A stretch of DNA of 64,000 nt from RGIG1681 sp017467625 (GTDB lineage: Bacteria; Bacillota; Clostridia; Christensenellales; UBA1242): NCBI GenBank assembly GCA_017467625.1, contig JAFUSN010000004.1, positions 434,001 through 498,000 on the forward strand. The letters run 5' to 3'. Below, one piece after another: positions 34,219-43,170 of this stretch (positions within the stretch are counted from its first letter, which is position 1; each line of letters begins with the position of its first letter). The position numbers and the translations under genes are program-made. The notes under the pieces are model-generated. The model was given only the letters and a program-made list of their open reading frames with translations, did not search any database and was not told the DNA's origin.

Positions 34219-35598
34219 ATGGAAAAATTATTATTAAAAAATTTTAAAAATAAAGTTGTTCACTTTATAGGTATTGGTGGAATAAGTATGAGCGCACTAG
34301 CACAAATTTTGAAAAAGAGTGGAGCAATTGTTCAGGGTTCAGATGCTTCTCAAAATGATGAAGTGAAAAAGTTAATAAAGAAAAAAATTAGTGTGATGAT
34401 TGGTCACAAAAAAGAAAATATTTTTGGAGCCGACTTTGTTGTTTATTCCTCTGCAATAAAAGAAGATAATGAAGAACTTCAATATGCCATTTCTTCCAAA
34501 ATAAAAATTATTAAAAGAGCAGAACTTTTGGGAATTGTTGCAAAAGATTTTAAAAATGTGATTGCAATTTCAGGCAGTCATGGAAAAACAACTGCAACGG
34601 CAATGCTCATTGAAACAATGATTGAAGCAGGGCTAAAACCAAGTTACCATGTTGGTGGAGAACTTTGTAGAACAAACTCAAATTTTGGAATTGGGCGAAA
34701 AGAATTTTTTGTTACAGAGGCATGTGAGTATAAGGATAATTTTTTATATTTAACGCCAACCATTTCCGTCATCTTAAATGTTGATAAAGATCATTTAGAT
34801 TACTTTGGAACGATTGAGAACATAAAAAAATCATTTAAAAAATTTGCTGAACAAACAAAGGAAAATGGGATTATAATTTCCAATGCAGATGACAAAAATT
34901 TTAATGAAAACATTTATCCAAATTTGGCAACATTTTCAATTGAAGGTAAGGCGGATTTGGTTGCAAAAAAAATTCGTGAATATAAACCAGGACTGTATTC
35001 TTTTGATGTATATTTCTGCAGATGTAAACTTGGAAATATAAAGCTTAATATTTTAGGAAAGCACAATGTTTATAATGCACTTGTGGTTGTTTTAATTTCA
35101 ATTATCCTTGGGATTGATTTTGAAACTGTAAAATTTTCACTTGAGCATTTTTTGGGAACTAAAAGGCGCTGTGAATTTATAACGGAAAACAATGGTGTGT
35201 TAATTTATCATGATTATGCACATCACCCAAAACAAATTGAAAAAATGATTGAAGTTGGAAAGAGTCTTGCAACAAAGCGAGATGGAAAACTTTTTATTGT
35301 TTTTGAGCCTCACACTTATTCAAGAACAAAATTTTTACTAAATGAGTTTGAAAAGTGTTTTAATGGTGCAGATGGAGTGATTTTTTTGCCTGCATATTCT
35401 GCAAGGGAAAATAAAAATGATGGGGTTGAGGCAGATGATTTATGTAAACAAACAAGCAAGTGTGTGAGCGTTTGCAAGTTTGTAACAGATTATGATGATG
35501 CAAAAAATGAAATTGAAAAACTTACCAAAAAAAATGATGTTGTTTTAATTCTGGGTGCTGGAACAATTGAAAATTTGGCACATATGTTAAAAAAATGA
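34219..35598 (+). CDS. murC: UDP-N-acetylmuramate-L-alanine ligase
   Basis: Adds L-alanine to UDP-MurNAc in peptidoglycan precursor synthesis. Seen: HFIGIGGISMSALAQIL at the N-terminus, ISGSHGKTTATAM (ATP loop), NVDKDHLDYFG, and DYAHHPKQI plus EPHTYSRTK in the C-terminal domain. 459 residues, normal length. No ribosome site precedes the ATG; TAAAAT ends 6 nt before it, and a TGTTACTAT extended -10 lies at 34192-34200, so the leader is absent or very short. Confidence 0.94.
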   Translation: MEKLLLKNFKNKVVHFIGIGGISMSALAQILKKSGAIVQGSDASQNDEVKKLIKKKISVMIGHKKENIFGADFVVYSSAIKEDNEELQYAISSKIKIIKRAELLGIVAKDFKNVIAISGSHGKTTATAMLIETMIEAGLKPSYHVGGELCRTNSNFGIGRKEFFVTEACEYKDNFLYLTPTISVILNVDKDHLDYFGTIENIKKSFKKFAEQTKENGIIISNADDKNFNENIYPNLATFSIEGKADLVAKKIREYKPGLYSFDVYFCRCKLGNIKLNILGKHNVYNALVVVLISIILGIDFETVKFSLEHFLGTKRRCEFITENNGVLIYHDYAHHPKQIEKMIEVGKSLATKRDGKLFIVFEPHTYSRTKFLLNEFEKCFNGADGVIFLPAYSARENKNDGVEADDLCKQTSKCVSVCKFVTDYDDAKNEIEKLTKKNDVVLILGAGTIENLAHMLKK

Positions 35599-35639
35599 TG
35601 TGTTTTGATTTTTATTAACTGAAAGTTAATTTAAAAACA

Positions 35640-35667
35640 TTGACAAAAATGGCGAGTAGTTTATAAT
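35640..35667 (+). promoter_or_regulatory. Promoter of the ileS T-box transcript
   Basis: TTGACA (35640-35645), 16-nt spacer, TATAAT (35662-35667). Confidence 0.75.
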
Positions 35668-35673
35668 AAAAAT

Positions 35674-35930
35674 AGTTTGAATAAATGCGTTTGATGCTGG
35701 ACACGCTTTTAGGAGCACTTTCAAGAGAGTTTGCGGTTGGTGAAAGCAAACAAAGTTAACCTAAAAAGTATCACCAGCGTAGCAGAGATGATGAAAGGGA
35801 AACTTATTAGTTGTCTACGGGGACTGACCGTTAAAAAGGTGGTGCATGCTAGTGCATACAAAATATAAGTGGTGACTGTGGCTTCCAAAGCAAAGTTCTT
35901 ATATTTTGCTTGTGGAAGCTTTTTATTTTC
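35674..35930 (+). promoter_or_regulatory. Ile T-box leader controlling ileS
   Basis: T-box riboswitch that binds uncharged tRNA-Ile and lets transcription continue. Stem I base pairs GCTGG (35696-35700) with CCAGC (35774-35778). The specifier codon ATC (35770-35772) lies just 5' of that arm, followed by A. AGAGAG and GGTTGGTGAAAG-type Stem I elements lie between. The antiterminator bulge TGGT (35840-35843), within AAAAAGGTGGT, matches the tRNA ACCA end with discriminator A. The terminator pairs GCTTCCA/TGGAAGC and AAGCAAA/TTTGCTT (35881-35919), then T. An extra perfect 11-bp pairing, CAAAATATAAG (35859-35869) with 35898-35908, overlaps the terminator arms. Confidence 0.9.
35881..35928 (+). 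terminator. T-box-controlled terminator before ileS
   Basis: Stem of 14 bp with one bulged G, loop about 10 nt, followed by TTTTTATTTT. Confidence 0.85.
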
Positions 35931-35963
35931 ACATTTCTAGCAAAACATATAAGGAGATGAAAA

Positions 35964-38900
35964 ATGTATAAAAAAGTAGACACAAAACTTGATTTTGCTG
36001 CTCGTGAAACTGATGTTGTCAAGTTTTGGAAAGAAACAGAAGTTGTCAAAAAAATGATTGAAAAGAACAAGGGTGGTGAGCCTTATACCTTTTATGAAGG
36101 TCCACCAACTGCAAATGGTAAGCCTCATATTGGCCATGTTTTAACCAGAACAATTAAAGATGTTTTTTTGCGCTACAACACAATGAAGGGCAAGGATATT
36201 TTGAGAAAAGCTGGATGGGACACCCATGGACTTCCAGTTGAACTTGAAGTGGAAAAAATTATTGGTTCAACCGGCAAACAGGATATTGAAAAATATGGAA
36301 TTGAGCCATTTATTAAACTCTGCCGTGAAAGTGTTTGGAAATATAAAGATATGTGGGAACAATTTTCAGACCGCATGGGTTACACAGTTGATACAGATGA
36401 TGCTTATGTAACATACACAAACAGCTACATTGAGTCAGAATGGTGGAGTCTTGCTGAAATGAACAAAAAGGGTTTGGTTTACAAAGGTTACCGAATTGTT
36501 CCATATTGTCCAAGATGTGCAACTTCTCTTTCAAGTCATGAAGTTGCACAAGGATATCAAGATGTTAAAGATAGAACAGTTTTTGTTAAGTTTAAAGCAC
36601 TTGATGAAGAAAACACATACTATCTTGCTTGGACAACAACCCCTTGGACTCTTCCATCAAATGTTGCACTTTGCATGAATCCAGTGGAAAATTATTCAAA
36701 AATCAAAGTTGGTGATGAAAACTACATAATGGCAAATGCTCTTATTGGTTCGCTTTTTGAAGACGGAACTTATGAGGTGGTTTACACCAAAAAGGGAAAA
36801 GAATTTGAAAAGAGATTTTATGAACCACTTTTTGATTTTGTTAAAAACAAATATGAAGGCAAAGCGTGGTTTGTTACAAATGCTGATTATGTAACTCTTA
36901 CTGACGGAACTGGTGTTGTTCACATTGCTCCAGCTTTTGGTGAAGATGACAGCAATGTTGGAAAGGCATACAATTTGCCATTTGTTCAACTTGTTGATGA
37001 CAATGGAAATATGTCAAAAGAAACTGGAATTTTTGCTGGTCACTTTGTTAAAGATGCCGATAGTTTGGTTATTGAAGATCTTAAAAACTCAGGCAAACTT
37101 TTAAAAGAAATGCCACATGTTCACTCATATCCATTTTGTTGGCGTTGTAAAACTCCACTTATTTATTATGCAAGAAGCAGTTGGTTTGTTAAAACAACAG
37201 CGCTTAAAGATTTGCTTATTGAAAACAACGCTAAAGTTGATTGGCACCCTGCAACAATTGGAGAGGGAAGAATGGGTGGATTTTTGCGTTCACTGATTGA
37301 TTGGGATATTGCCAGAAACAGATATTGGGGAACTCCGCTTCCATTCTGGGTTTGTGAATGTGGCAATATTCATGTTGTTGGCTCGAGTGCTGAACTTAAA
37401 AAACTTGGTGGTCTTGATGAATCCGTTGAACTTGACTTGCATAAACCTTATGTTGATAATATAACATTCCCATGTGAAAAATGTGGAAAAACAATGCACA
37501 GAACTCCTGAAGTTTTAGATTGCTGGTATGACAGTGGAAGTATGCCATTTGCACAACTCCATTATCCATTTGAAAATAAAGATGTGTTTGATAGATATTT
37601 CCCAGCTGAATTTATCAGTGAAGGTATGGATCAAACTCGTGGATGGTTCTATTCAATGCTTGCAGTAAACACTCTTCTTTTTGGCAAAGCACCATACAAG
37701 CGTTGCTTGCCACTTGGACTTGTTAATGACAAGTTTGGAAAAAAGATGAGTAAGAGCCTTGGAAATGTTGTAACTCCTTGGGAAGTTTTTGACACAGCAG
37801 GATCTGATGCAGCAAGATGGTATTTCTACATTTCAAATGCTCCTTGGATTTCAACAAACTTCAACATGGAAACACTTGAAGATTTTGAGAGAAAATTTAT
37901 GGGAACGCTTTGGAACACATATGCATTTTACATTCTCTATGCCGAAATTGATCAATTTGATGGCTCAAAACATTCAATATACAACACAAAGTTGTCGCTT
38001 ATGGATAAGTGGATTGTTTCAGAGTTCAATAAGCTAGTTAGCCGAGTTGACGCATTTTTAGCTGATTATGTTACAACTGAGCCAGCAAGGCTTATAAATG
38101 ACTTTGTTGACAGCCTTTCAAATTGGTATGTTCGTAGAAGCCGTGAAAGATTTTGGGCTCATGGTGAAACTGAAGATAAAACTGCAGCGTTCACAACTTT
38201 AAATTATGTTTTGGTTGGACTTTCAAAACTTGCTGCTCCATTTGTGCCTGCAATTACTGAACAAATTTATCAAAATGTTGTTCGCAGTGTTGATAAAGAT
38301 GCGCCTGTTTCAGTTCATCTTTGTGATTATCCGGTTGCAGATGAAAGCCTTATTGATGAGGAACTCAACAGGGGAATGGAAGAAGTTCTTGAAATTGTTG
38401 TTCTTGGAAGAAGCGCAAGAAATGCAAGTGGAATAAAAAATAGACAACCACTTTCAAAAATTATTGTTGGTGCAGCTGAAAAAATGAATCTTTCAACAGA
38501 ACTTGTTGAATTGATTAAAGATGAACTTAACATTCAAGAAGTTGAATTCAAACACGACACAAAGGAATATTTGAATTATGAGCTTAAACCACAGCTTAAA
38601 ATTTTAGGACCAAAGTATGGCTCAAAACTTGGTCTTATTAGAAATTACCTTACTTCGTGTGATGCAAATGAAGTTGTTGAAACGGTCAACAGAGGTGAAA
38701 CAGTTAAGTTTGATGCAGATGGAACAAACATTGAACTTTCTAAAGAAGATTTGCTTATTTCTCCAATAAGTAAAGAAGGTTTCACGGCTGACAGCAATGG
38801 AAAAGTGACGGTTGTTCTTTCAACTGAACTTACAAAAGAACTTGAAAATTTAGGGCTTGTTCGTGAATTTATTTCAAAAGTTCAACAAACTAGAAAAGAT

Positions 38901-39095
38901 ACTGGTTTTGAAGTTACTGACCACATTTTAATTGAGGCAAAGGCAGATGGTGAAACTGAAAAAGTTCTTGAAGAATATGCTGAAATGATTAAACATGATA
39001 CACTTGCAGATTCATTTAAACTTTGTGAAGATGAAACAATGATTGAAATTGATCTTAATGGTGAAAATGTTAAACTTAAAATAACCAAAGCGTAA
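35964..39095 (+). CDS. ileS: Isoleucyl-tRNA synthetase (long, type 2-like)
   Basis: Charges tRNA-Ile. Class I motifs: PHIGHVLTRTIKD (HIGH, residues about 55) and KKMSKSLGN (KMSKS). GWDTHGLPVELEVEK and the editing domain with WTTTPWTLPSN are present; two Cys pairs (CECG, CEKCGK) lie before the KMSKS region. At 1043 residues it is longer than the 920-residue E. coli type and resembles the type 2 group, to which mupirocin-resistant enzymes belong; resistance itself is not shown. AAGGAG precedes the ATG; expression is under the T-box. Confidence 0.96.
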   Translation: MYKKVDTKLDFAARETDVVKFWKETEVVKKMIEKNKGGEPYTFYEGPPTANGKPHIGHVLTRTIKDVFLRYNTMKGKDILRKAGWDTHGLPVELEVEKIIGSTGKQDIEKYGIEPFIKLCRESVWKYKDMWEQFSDRMGYTVDTDDAYVTYTNSYIESEWWSLAEMNKKGLVYKGYRIVPYCPRCATSLSSHEVAQGYQDVKDRTVFVKFKALDEENTYYLAWTTTPWTLPSNVALCMNPVENYSKIKVGDENYIMANALIGSLFEDGTYEVVYTKKGKEFEKRFYEPLFDFVKNKYEGKAWFVTNADYVTLTDGTGVVHIAPAFGEDDSNVGKAYNLPFVQLVDDNGNMSKETGIFAGHFVKDADSLVIEDLKNSGKLLKEMPHVHSYPFCWRCKTPLIYYARSSWFVKTTALKDLLIENNAKVDWHPATIGEGRMGGFLRSLIDWDIARNRYWGTPLPFWVCECGNIHVVGSSAELKKLGGLDESVELDLHKPYVDNITFPCEKCGKTMHRTPEVLDCWYDSGSMPFAQLHYPFENKDVFDRYFPAEFISEGMDQTRGWFYSMLAVNTLLFGKAPYKRCLPLGLVNDKFGKKMSKSLGNVVTPWEVFDTAGSDAARWYFYISNAPWISTNFNMETLEDFERKFMGTLWNTYAFYILYAEIDQFDGSKHSIYNTKLSLMDKWIVSEFNKLVSRVDAFLADYVTTEPARLINDFVDSLSNWYVRRSRERFWAHGETEDKTAAFTTLNYVLVGLSKLAAPFVPAITEQIYQNVVRSVDKDAPVSVHLCDYPVADESLIDEELNRGMEEVLEIVVLGRSARNASGIKNRQPLSKIIVGAAEKMNLSTELVELIKDELNIQEVEFKHDTKEYLNYELKPQLKILGPKYGSKLGLIRNYLTSCDANEVVETVNRGETVKFDADGTNIELSKEDLLISPISKEGFTADSNGKVTVVLSTELTKELENLGLVREFISKVQQTRKDTGFEVTDHILIEAKADGETEKVLEEYAEMIKHDTLADSFKLCEDETMIEIDLNGENVKLKITKA

Positions 39096-39120
39096 AAACG
39101 CCACCTATGTGGCGTTTTTA
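39094..39120 (+). terminator. Terminator after ileS
   Basis: Stem AAAAACGCCAC (39094-39104) / GTGGCGTTTTT (39109-39119), loop CTAT. Confidence 0.9.
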
Positions 39121-39121
39121 T

Positions 39122-39150
39122 TTGCAAAAAATAAATCAAAAATATAAAAT
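39122..39150 (+). promoter_or_regulatory. Promoter of the hydrolase fusion gene, leaderless type
   Basis: TTGCAA (39122-39127), 17-nt spacer, TAAAAT (39145-39150), ATG 6 nt later, no Shine-Dalgarno. Confidence 0.55.
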
Positions 39151-39156
39151 TAAGCT

Positions 39157-40572
39157 ATGAAAAGAAAATTTAATAGAACCAATGTAATTATTGATAGTGA
39201 TGTAACAAACAATGTTGATGACATGTTTGCAATTTGTTACGCACTTTCAAACTCACTTTTAATAAATGTTTTGGCTGTTACAATTGAGCCATATAAAAAC
39301 ATTGCTAGGGATATTTCAGTTGATGAAATGCAATTAGAATCAAGTGCAGAAGTGAGGAGAATTATGACTTACATGGGAATAAAAAGAGAAAATTTTATTT
39401 TCCGTGGAAGTGAAGATTTTATTTCAAATGGTTACAATCAAATTACACCAGCAGTGAAACAAATGGTTGAACTTTCTGAAAAATTTAAAGATTTAACAAT
39501 AATTGCTACTGGTGCACTAACAAATGTTGCAATGTTCATAAAGTTTTATCCTGAACATGCAAAAAACATTAAAATAATTTGGCTTGGAACAGGCAATTTA
39601 ATGCTTGATTTGTTTAGTGATTTAAACTATTTAAGTGATAAAGATGCTTTTGAAATTGTTGCAAAATCAGGTGTGGATTTTTCGGTGATTCCAAACTATG
39701 TTGCGCGACACGTTGTTTCAAGTGTGTATGAAATTGAACATAATATGCACGAAAGTGCCATTGGAAAATATCTTTTAAAAGCTGCAAAAGAAAGTGAAAA
39801 CACAAATAATCTTGGAATAAAAACAATTTATGATGTTGTTCCAGTTGGATATGTGCTTCATCCTGAATTTTTTCAGGTTAAAGATATTTCAGTTAATGAA
39901 CTTTTAAAGGAACAAAGTAAACTTGAAAGTCCACACGCCATTCACTATGTTTTTGAAATGAAGGCAAATGCAGTCATTTGGCGAGATGTTGTGCGTTCAA
40001 TAAATGGTTATGCTGTTAATCCATTTCCTAGTAAAGTATTTTTTATTTCAGACACTCATTTCACTCAAAGGCGAAAAATTGCTTTGCGTCAAGTTCCATG
40101 GCAAAGCGTTGAGGAATCTGATGATGAAATTGTGAGAAGATGGAACAGTGTTGTTTCAAAAAATGATACAGTTTATCATCTTGGTGATTTTGGAAATTAT
40201 GAAGTAATTAAAAAGCTAAATGGAAAAGTGATTTTAATTTGTGGCAACTATGAAGAAGAGGATATTCGTGCAGAAGGTTTTGAAAACTTCAAAAAAAAGC
40301 TTCTGGCTTTAGGTTTTGCAGAAGTTTATGAAAAGGGAATTTATTTAGATGAAAGTGTGCTTGGAGAAAGAGTGTTTTTAACTCACAGGCCACTCACTCA
40401 TGCCAAGGATTGTATGAGTTTGTTTGGGCATGTTCACACGCTTGCACCAGTCAAAAAGTTTGGATTTAATGTTTGTTTGGCTTATCACAATTACACGCCG
40501 ATTTCAGCAAACACAGCAAAACGCTATCTTGATTTTATTAAAAATCATTCAGATGCAGATGTCTTTGCTTAG
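39157..40572 (+). CDS. Nucleoside hydrolase and metallophosphoesterase fusion protein
   Basis: A 471-residue two-domain protein. Residues 1 to about 280 resemble inosine-uridine nucleoside hydrolases: IIDSDVTNNVDDMFAICYAL is a variant of the DTDxGxDD calcium site, and LTIIATGALTNVAMFIKFYP follows. Residues from about 288 form a calcineurin-like phosphoesterase: FISDTHF, VYHLGDFG, ICGNYEEE, LTHRP and FGHVHT. The usual GNHD motif is GNYE here, so one metal or catalytic His is replaced. It may split nucleosides and phosphate esters, for salvage or clearance; substrates unknown. Its stop overlaps that of a small ORF on the minus strand. Confidence 0.75.
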   Translation: MKRKFNRTNVIIDSDVTNNVDDMFAICYALSNSLLINVLAVTIEPYKNIARDISVDEMQLESSAEVRRIMTYMGIKRENFIFRGSEDFISNGYNQITPAVKQMVELSEKFKDLTIIATGALTNVAMFIKFYPEHAKNIKIIWLGTGNLMLDLFSDLNYLSDKDAFEIVAKSGVDFSVIPNYVARHVVSSVYEIEHNMHESAIGKYLLKAAKESENTNNLGIKTIYDVVPVGYVLHPEFFQVKDISVNELLKEQSKLESPHAIHYVFEMKANAVIWRDVVRSINGYAVNPFPSKVFFISDTHFTQRRKIALRQVPWQSVEESDDEIVRRWNSVVSKNDTVYHLGDFGNYEVIKKLNGKVILICGNYEEEDIRAEGFENFKKKLLALGFAEVYEKGIYLDESVLGERVFLTHRPLTHAKDCMSLFGHVHTLAPVKKFGFNVCLAYHNYTPISANTAKRYLDFIKNHSDADVFA

Positions 40573-40670
40573 TCATTAGTTTCTGGGGCGCAAAAAACAT
40601 AGGCGTCTTCAGAATATGTTTCAAGAGTTTCGCCAAGTTCATCAAATGATGGGAAAGAACACATTTTCAT
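40569..40670 (-). CDS. Candidate 33-residue protein
   Basis: A short frame on the minus strand: ATG at 40670, TAA at 40571-40569. It begins MKMCSFPSFDELGE and ends VFCAPETND. GGAGG (forward CCTCC at 40681-40685) lies 10 nt before the ATG. It has two Cys and many acidic residues. It fills most of an otherwise empty 240-bp gap and its stop overlaps the stop of the fusion gene. No family recognised; could be a chance frame. Confidence 0.4.
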   Translation of the reverse strand: MKMCSFPSFDELGETLETYSEDAYVFCAPETND

Positions 40671-40752
40671 GAGTTAAAATCCTCCAAATTACTATTAGTT
40701 TTTGGATAATAAAATAAAAATATTCAAAATTTATTTAAAAAAATAAAAAGGC

Positions 40753-40781
40753 TTGACAAAAAAGCCTGCTTATTATATAAT
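40753..40781 (+). promoter_or_regulatory. Consensus promoter of rpmE
   Basis: TTGACA (40753-40758), 17-nt spacer, TATAAT (40776-40781): a perfect match. Confidence 0.9.
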
Positions 40782-40813
40782 TTCAATGCTTATGTTTTTA
40801 AGGAGATAGATAA

Positions 40814-41023
40814 ATGAAAGAGAATATTCACCCAAATTACCACAAAGTTACAGTTGTATGCGCTTGTGGAAACACTTTTGAAACAGGCTCAACAAAAGAT
40901 GGTGATGTAATTAAAGTTGATATTTGCAATAAATGTCATCCATTCTTCACTGGAACTCAAAAAATTGTTGATGCTGGTGGTCGTGTTGAAAGATTCAATA
41001 AGAGATACGGAATCAATAAATAG
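40814..41023 (+). CDS. rpmE: Ribosomal protein L31, zinc form
   Basis: Large-subunit protein bL31, 69 residues. [20 protein letters not shown] and [15 protein letters not shown] are diagnostic; the CxC and CxxC pairs make it the zinc-bound (C+) form. AAGGAGATAGATAA precedes the ATG. Its position before prmC and prfA is common in Firmicutes. Confidence 0.96.
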   Translation: MKENIHPNYHKVTVVCACGNTFETGSTKDGDVIKVDICNKCHPFFTGTQKIVDAGGRVERFNKRYGINK

Positions 41024-41035
41024 CAACGAAACATC

Positions 41036-41062
41036 GTGCAGACTTTTTGTCTGCACTTTTTT
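41036..41062 (+). terminator. Terminator after rpmE
   Basis: Stem GTGCAGAC (41036-41043) / GTCTGCAC (41049-41056), loop TTTTT, then six T. Confidence 0.85.
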
Positions 41063-41063
41063 A

Positions 41064-41104
41064 TGTGCATTAAAGGAATAAAATTCTTTATGCACATTTT
41101 TTTT
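41064..41104 (+). terminator. Second hairpin and T tract directly before prmC
   Basis: TGTGCAT and following bases (41064-41078) pair with TTCTTTATGCACA (41084-41096) with two bulges; eight T follow (41097-41104), ending at the GAGG of prmC. Terminator or attenuator. Confidence 0.65.
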
Positions 41105-41110
41105 GAGGTT

Positions 41111-41941
41111 ATGGATTATAAAAGTCTTAGAAAAATTTTAGAAAATAAGTTTGAAGAAGCAAAAATAACTGAAACAGCTGATATTGATTGGATTATGGTT
41201 GAAATTTTAGGTGTTTCAAGAAGTATGCTTCCATTTTCCAAGATTTCAAAAGAGCAAGAGAAACAAATTCTTTCGCTGGCTGAAATGAGGCTATCTCATA
41301 TTCCGCTTGCATACATTTTTGGGAAGGCAAGCTTTTATGGCAGGGATTTTAAGGTAAACAAAAATGTTTTAATTCCACGAATGGACACTGAAATTTTGGT
41401 TGAAGCAGTTATTAATGAAATTAAAAAACGGAAAATGGAACAGTCAGTTCTTGATATTGGAACTGGAAGTGCAATAATTCCAATAACAATTTCATTAGAA
41501 ACAGGTTCAAGGTGCACAGCTGTTGATGTGAGTGAGGCGGCGCTTCGTGTTGCACTTGTAAATGTTCATGATTATGCAGCAAATGTTGAACTTCTTCACT
41601 CAAATTTATTTGAAAATTTAAATGGAAGACGTTTTGATTTTATTGTCAGCAACCCGCCATATATTGAAAGTGATATTATTGAAAGCCTTGAAAGTGAAGT
41701 TAAGGATTATGAGCCAATTTTGGCGTTAGATGGTGGAAGTGATGGGCTTGATTTTTACAGAAAAATTATTGCTGATGCAAAATCTCATTTAAACGAAAAT
41801 GGAATGATATTTTTTGAAATTGGCTACAATCAAAAAAACAGTGTTTCAAAACTTCTTGAAGATGACTTTTGTGAAATTAAATGTTTGAAAGATTATGGTG
41901 GAAATGACAGAGTTGTTTTCGCAAAATTGAGGAAATTATGA
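41111..41941 (+). CDS. prmC: Release factor glutamine methyltransferase PrmC
   Basis: Methylates the Gln of the GGQ motif in release factors. Seen: LIPRMDTEILVEAV, VLDIGTGSAIIPI (SAM motif I) and the catalytic FIVSNPPYIESD. 276 residues. Start at ATG 41111 after GAGG; upstream in-frame ATGs lie inside the terminators. Its last bases overlap prfA by ATGA, so its substrate protein is translated from the same mRNA. Confidence 0.93.
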   Translation: MDYKSLRKILENKFEEAKITETADIDWIMVEILGVSRSMLPFSKISKEQEKQILSLAEMRLSHIPLAYIFGKASFYGRDFKVNKNVLIPRMDTEILVEAVINEIKKRKMEQSVLDIGTGSAIIPITISLETGSRCTAVDVSEAALRVALVNVHDYAANVELLHSNLFENLNGRRFDFIVSNPPYIESDIIESLESEVKDYEPILALDGGSDGLDFYRKIIADAKSHLNENGMIFFEIGYNQKNSVSKLLEDDFCEIKCLKDYGGNDRVVFAKLRKL

Positions 41942-43008
41942 TTGAAAGATTGAAAAAAATTAAGGAAAGGTTTGAACAGTTAACCAAGGATTTGATGGAT
42001 CCAGCAATTTTGGCTGATATGTCAGTTTGGCAAAAAGAATCAAAAGAGCAAGCTGATCTCGCTCCAATTGTTGAAAAGTTTAATGAGTATGAAAAGACTG
42101 AAAATGATATGAAAGATGCTGAAGAAATGCTCAAAACTGAAAATGACCCAGAAATGGTTGAAATGCTCAATGATGAATATTACAGCGGAAAAGAAAAGTT
42201 AAAGAAGATTGAGGAAGAACTTAAAATTTTGCTTCTTCCAAAAGATGAAGCTGATGAAGGTAATGTAATTGTTGAAATTAGAGCTGGCGTTGGTGGAGAT
42301 GAGGCTGGAATTTTTGCTGGCGATTTATTTAGAATGTATAGCATGTATGCAGATAAAAATAGATTTAAAGTTGAAGTTTTAGATGAAGAAGCTGGCGAAA
42401 ACAATGTTATTAAACAAGTAAACTTCATGGTAACAGGAAAGGGTGCATTTGCCAAATTTAAGTTTGAAAGTGGCGTTCATAGAGTTCAAAGAATTCCAGT
42501 AACTGAAAGTTCTGGAAGAATTCACACTTCAACTGCAACGGTGGCTGTTTTGCCTGAAGCAAAAAATGTTGAAATTGATATAAATGAAAAAGATTTGCAA
42601 ATTGATTATTATCGTTCAGGTGGAGCAGGTGGTCAACATGTAAATAAAACTGAATCTGCAATTAGAATCACACACATTCCAACTGGAATTGTTGTTGCAT
42701 GCCAAGATGAACGAAGCCAAGGCAAAAACAGAGAAAAGGCAATGAACTGGCTTAAGTCAAAACTTTATGATTATTATCAATCTCAAGAAGATTCTGCTTA
42801 TGCTGAAAAAAGAAAACTTCAAGTTGGAACTGGTGAAAGAAGTGAAAAAATTAGAACATATAATTATCCACAAAGCAGGGTAACTGACCATAGAATCAAC
42901 ATGACAATTTATTCTCTTGAAAACTTTATGAATGGTGATATTGATGAAATGGTTAAGGCGTTAGAAATTGCTGACCAACAGGCAAAACTTGCAAAAATTG
43001 AAGAGTAA
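41938..43008 (+). CDS. prfA: Peptide chain release factor 1
   Basis: Ends translation at UAA and UAG. Seen: the stop-codon-reading tripeptide as PVT in RIPVTESSGRIHTSTATV (PxT class, as opposed to SPF in RF2) and the catalytic GGQ in RSGGAGGQHVNKTESA. 356 residues, normal length. The ATG overlaps the prmC stop (ATGA). Followed by a hairpin of the repeated terminator family. Confidence 0.96.
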   Translation: MIERLKKIKERFEQLTKDLMDPAILADMSVWQKESKEQADLAPIVEKFNEYEKTENDMKDAEEMLKTENDPEMVEMLNDEYYSGKEKLKKIEEELKILLLPKDEADEGNVIVEIRAGVGGDEAGIFAGDLFRMYSMYADKNRFKVEVLDEEAGENNVIKQVNFMVTGKGAFAKFKFESGVHRVQRIPVTESSGRIHTSTATVAVLPEAKNVEIDINEKDLQIDYYRSGGAGGQHVNKTESAIRITHIPTGIVVACQDERSQGKNREKAMNWLKSKLYDYYQSQEDSAYAEKRKLQVGTGERSEKIRTYNYPQSRVTDHRINMTIYSLENFMNGDIDEMVKALEIADQQAKLAKIEE

Positions 43009-43011
43009 TTA

Positions 43012-43045
43012 AAGGTGTTATGTTTGTCATAACACCTTATTTTTT
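43012..43045 (+). terminator. Terminator after prfA, repeated hairpin copy 2
   Basis: Stem AAGGTGTTATG (43012-43022) / CATAACACCTT (43028-43038), loop TTTGT, then ATTTTTT. Same stem as copies at 34138 and 54206 but other flanks. Confidence 0.85.
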
Positions 43046-43155
43046 CGATGTTTACAGCAGATTTAACATTTCATAATGTAGTTTATTTATTCTGTGTTTG
43101 AATTTTAAATTAAGTCCAAAAATAATTATTTTTTATTTTAATTTAACTTATATTG

Positions 43156-43164
43156 TGGTATACT
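43156..43164 (+). promoter_or_regulatory. Extended -10 promoter of uvrC, leaderless type
   Basis: TGG followed by TATACT (43159-43164); the ATG at 43171 starts exactly 6 nt later and no Shine-Dalgarno is present. Confidence 0.55.
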
Positions 43165-43170
43165 TTTGTT

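Noticed and set aside
35674..35930. Translation of T-box leader frames
   Set aside because: Short frames overlap the structured leader and have no ribosome site.
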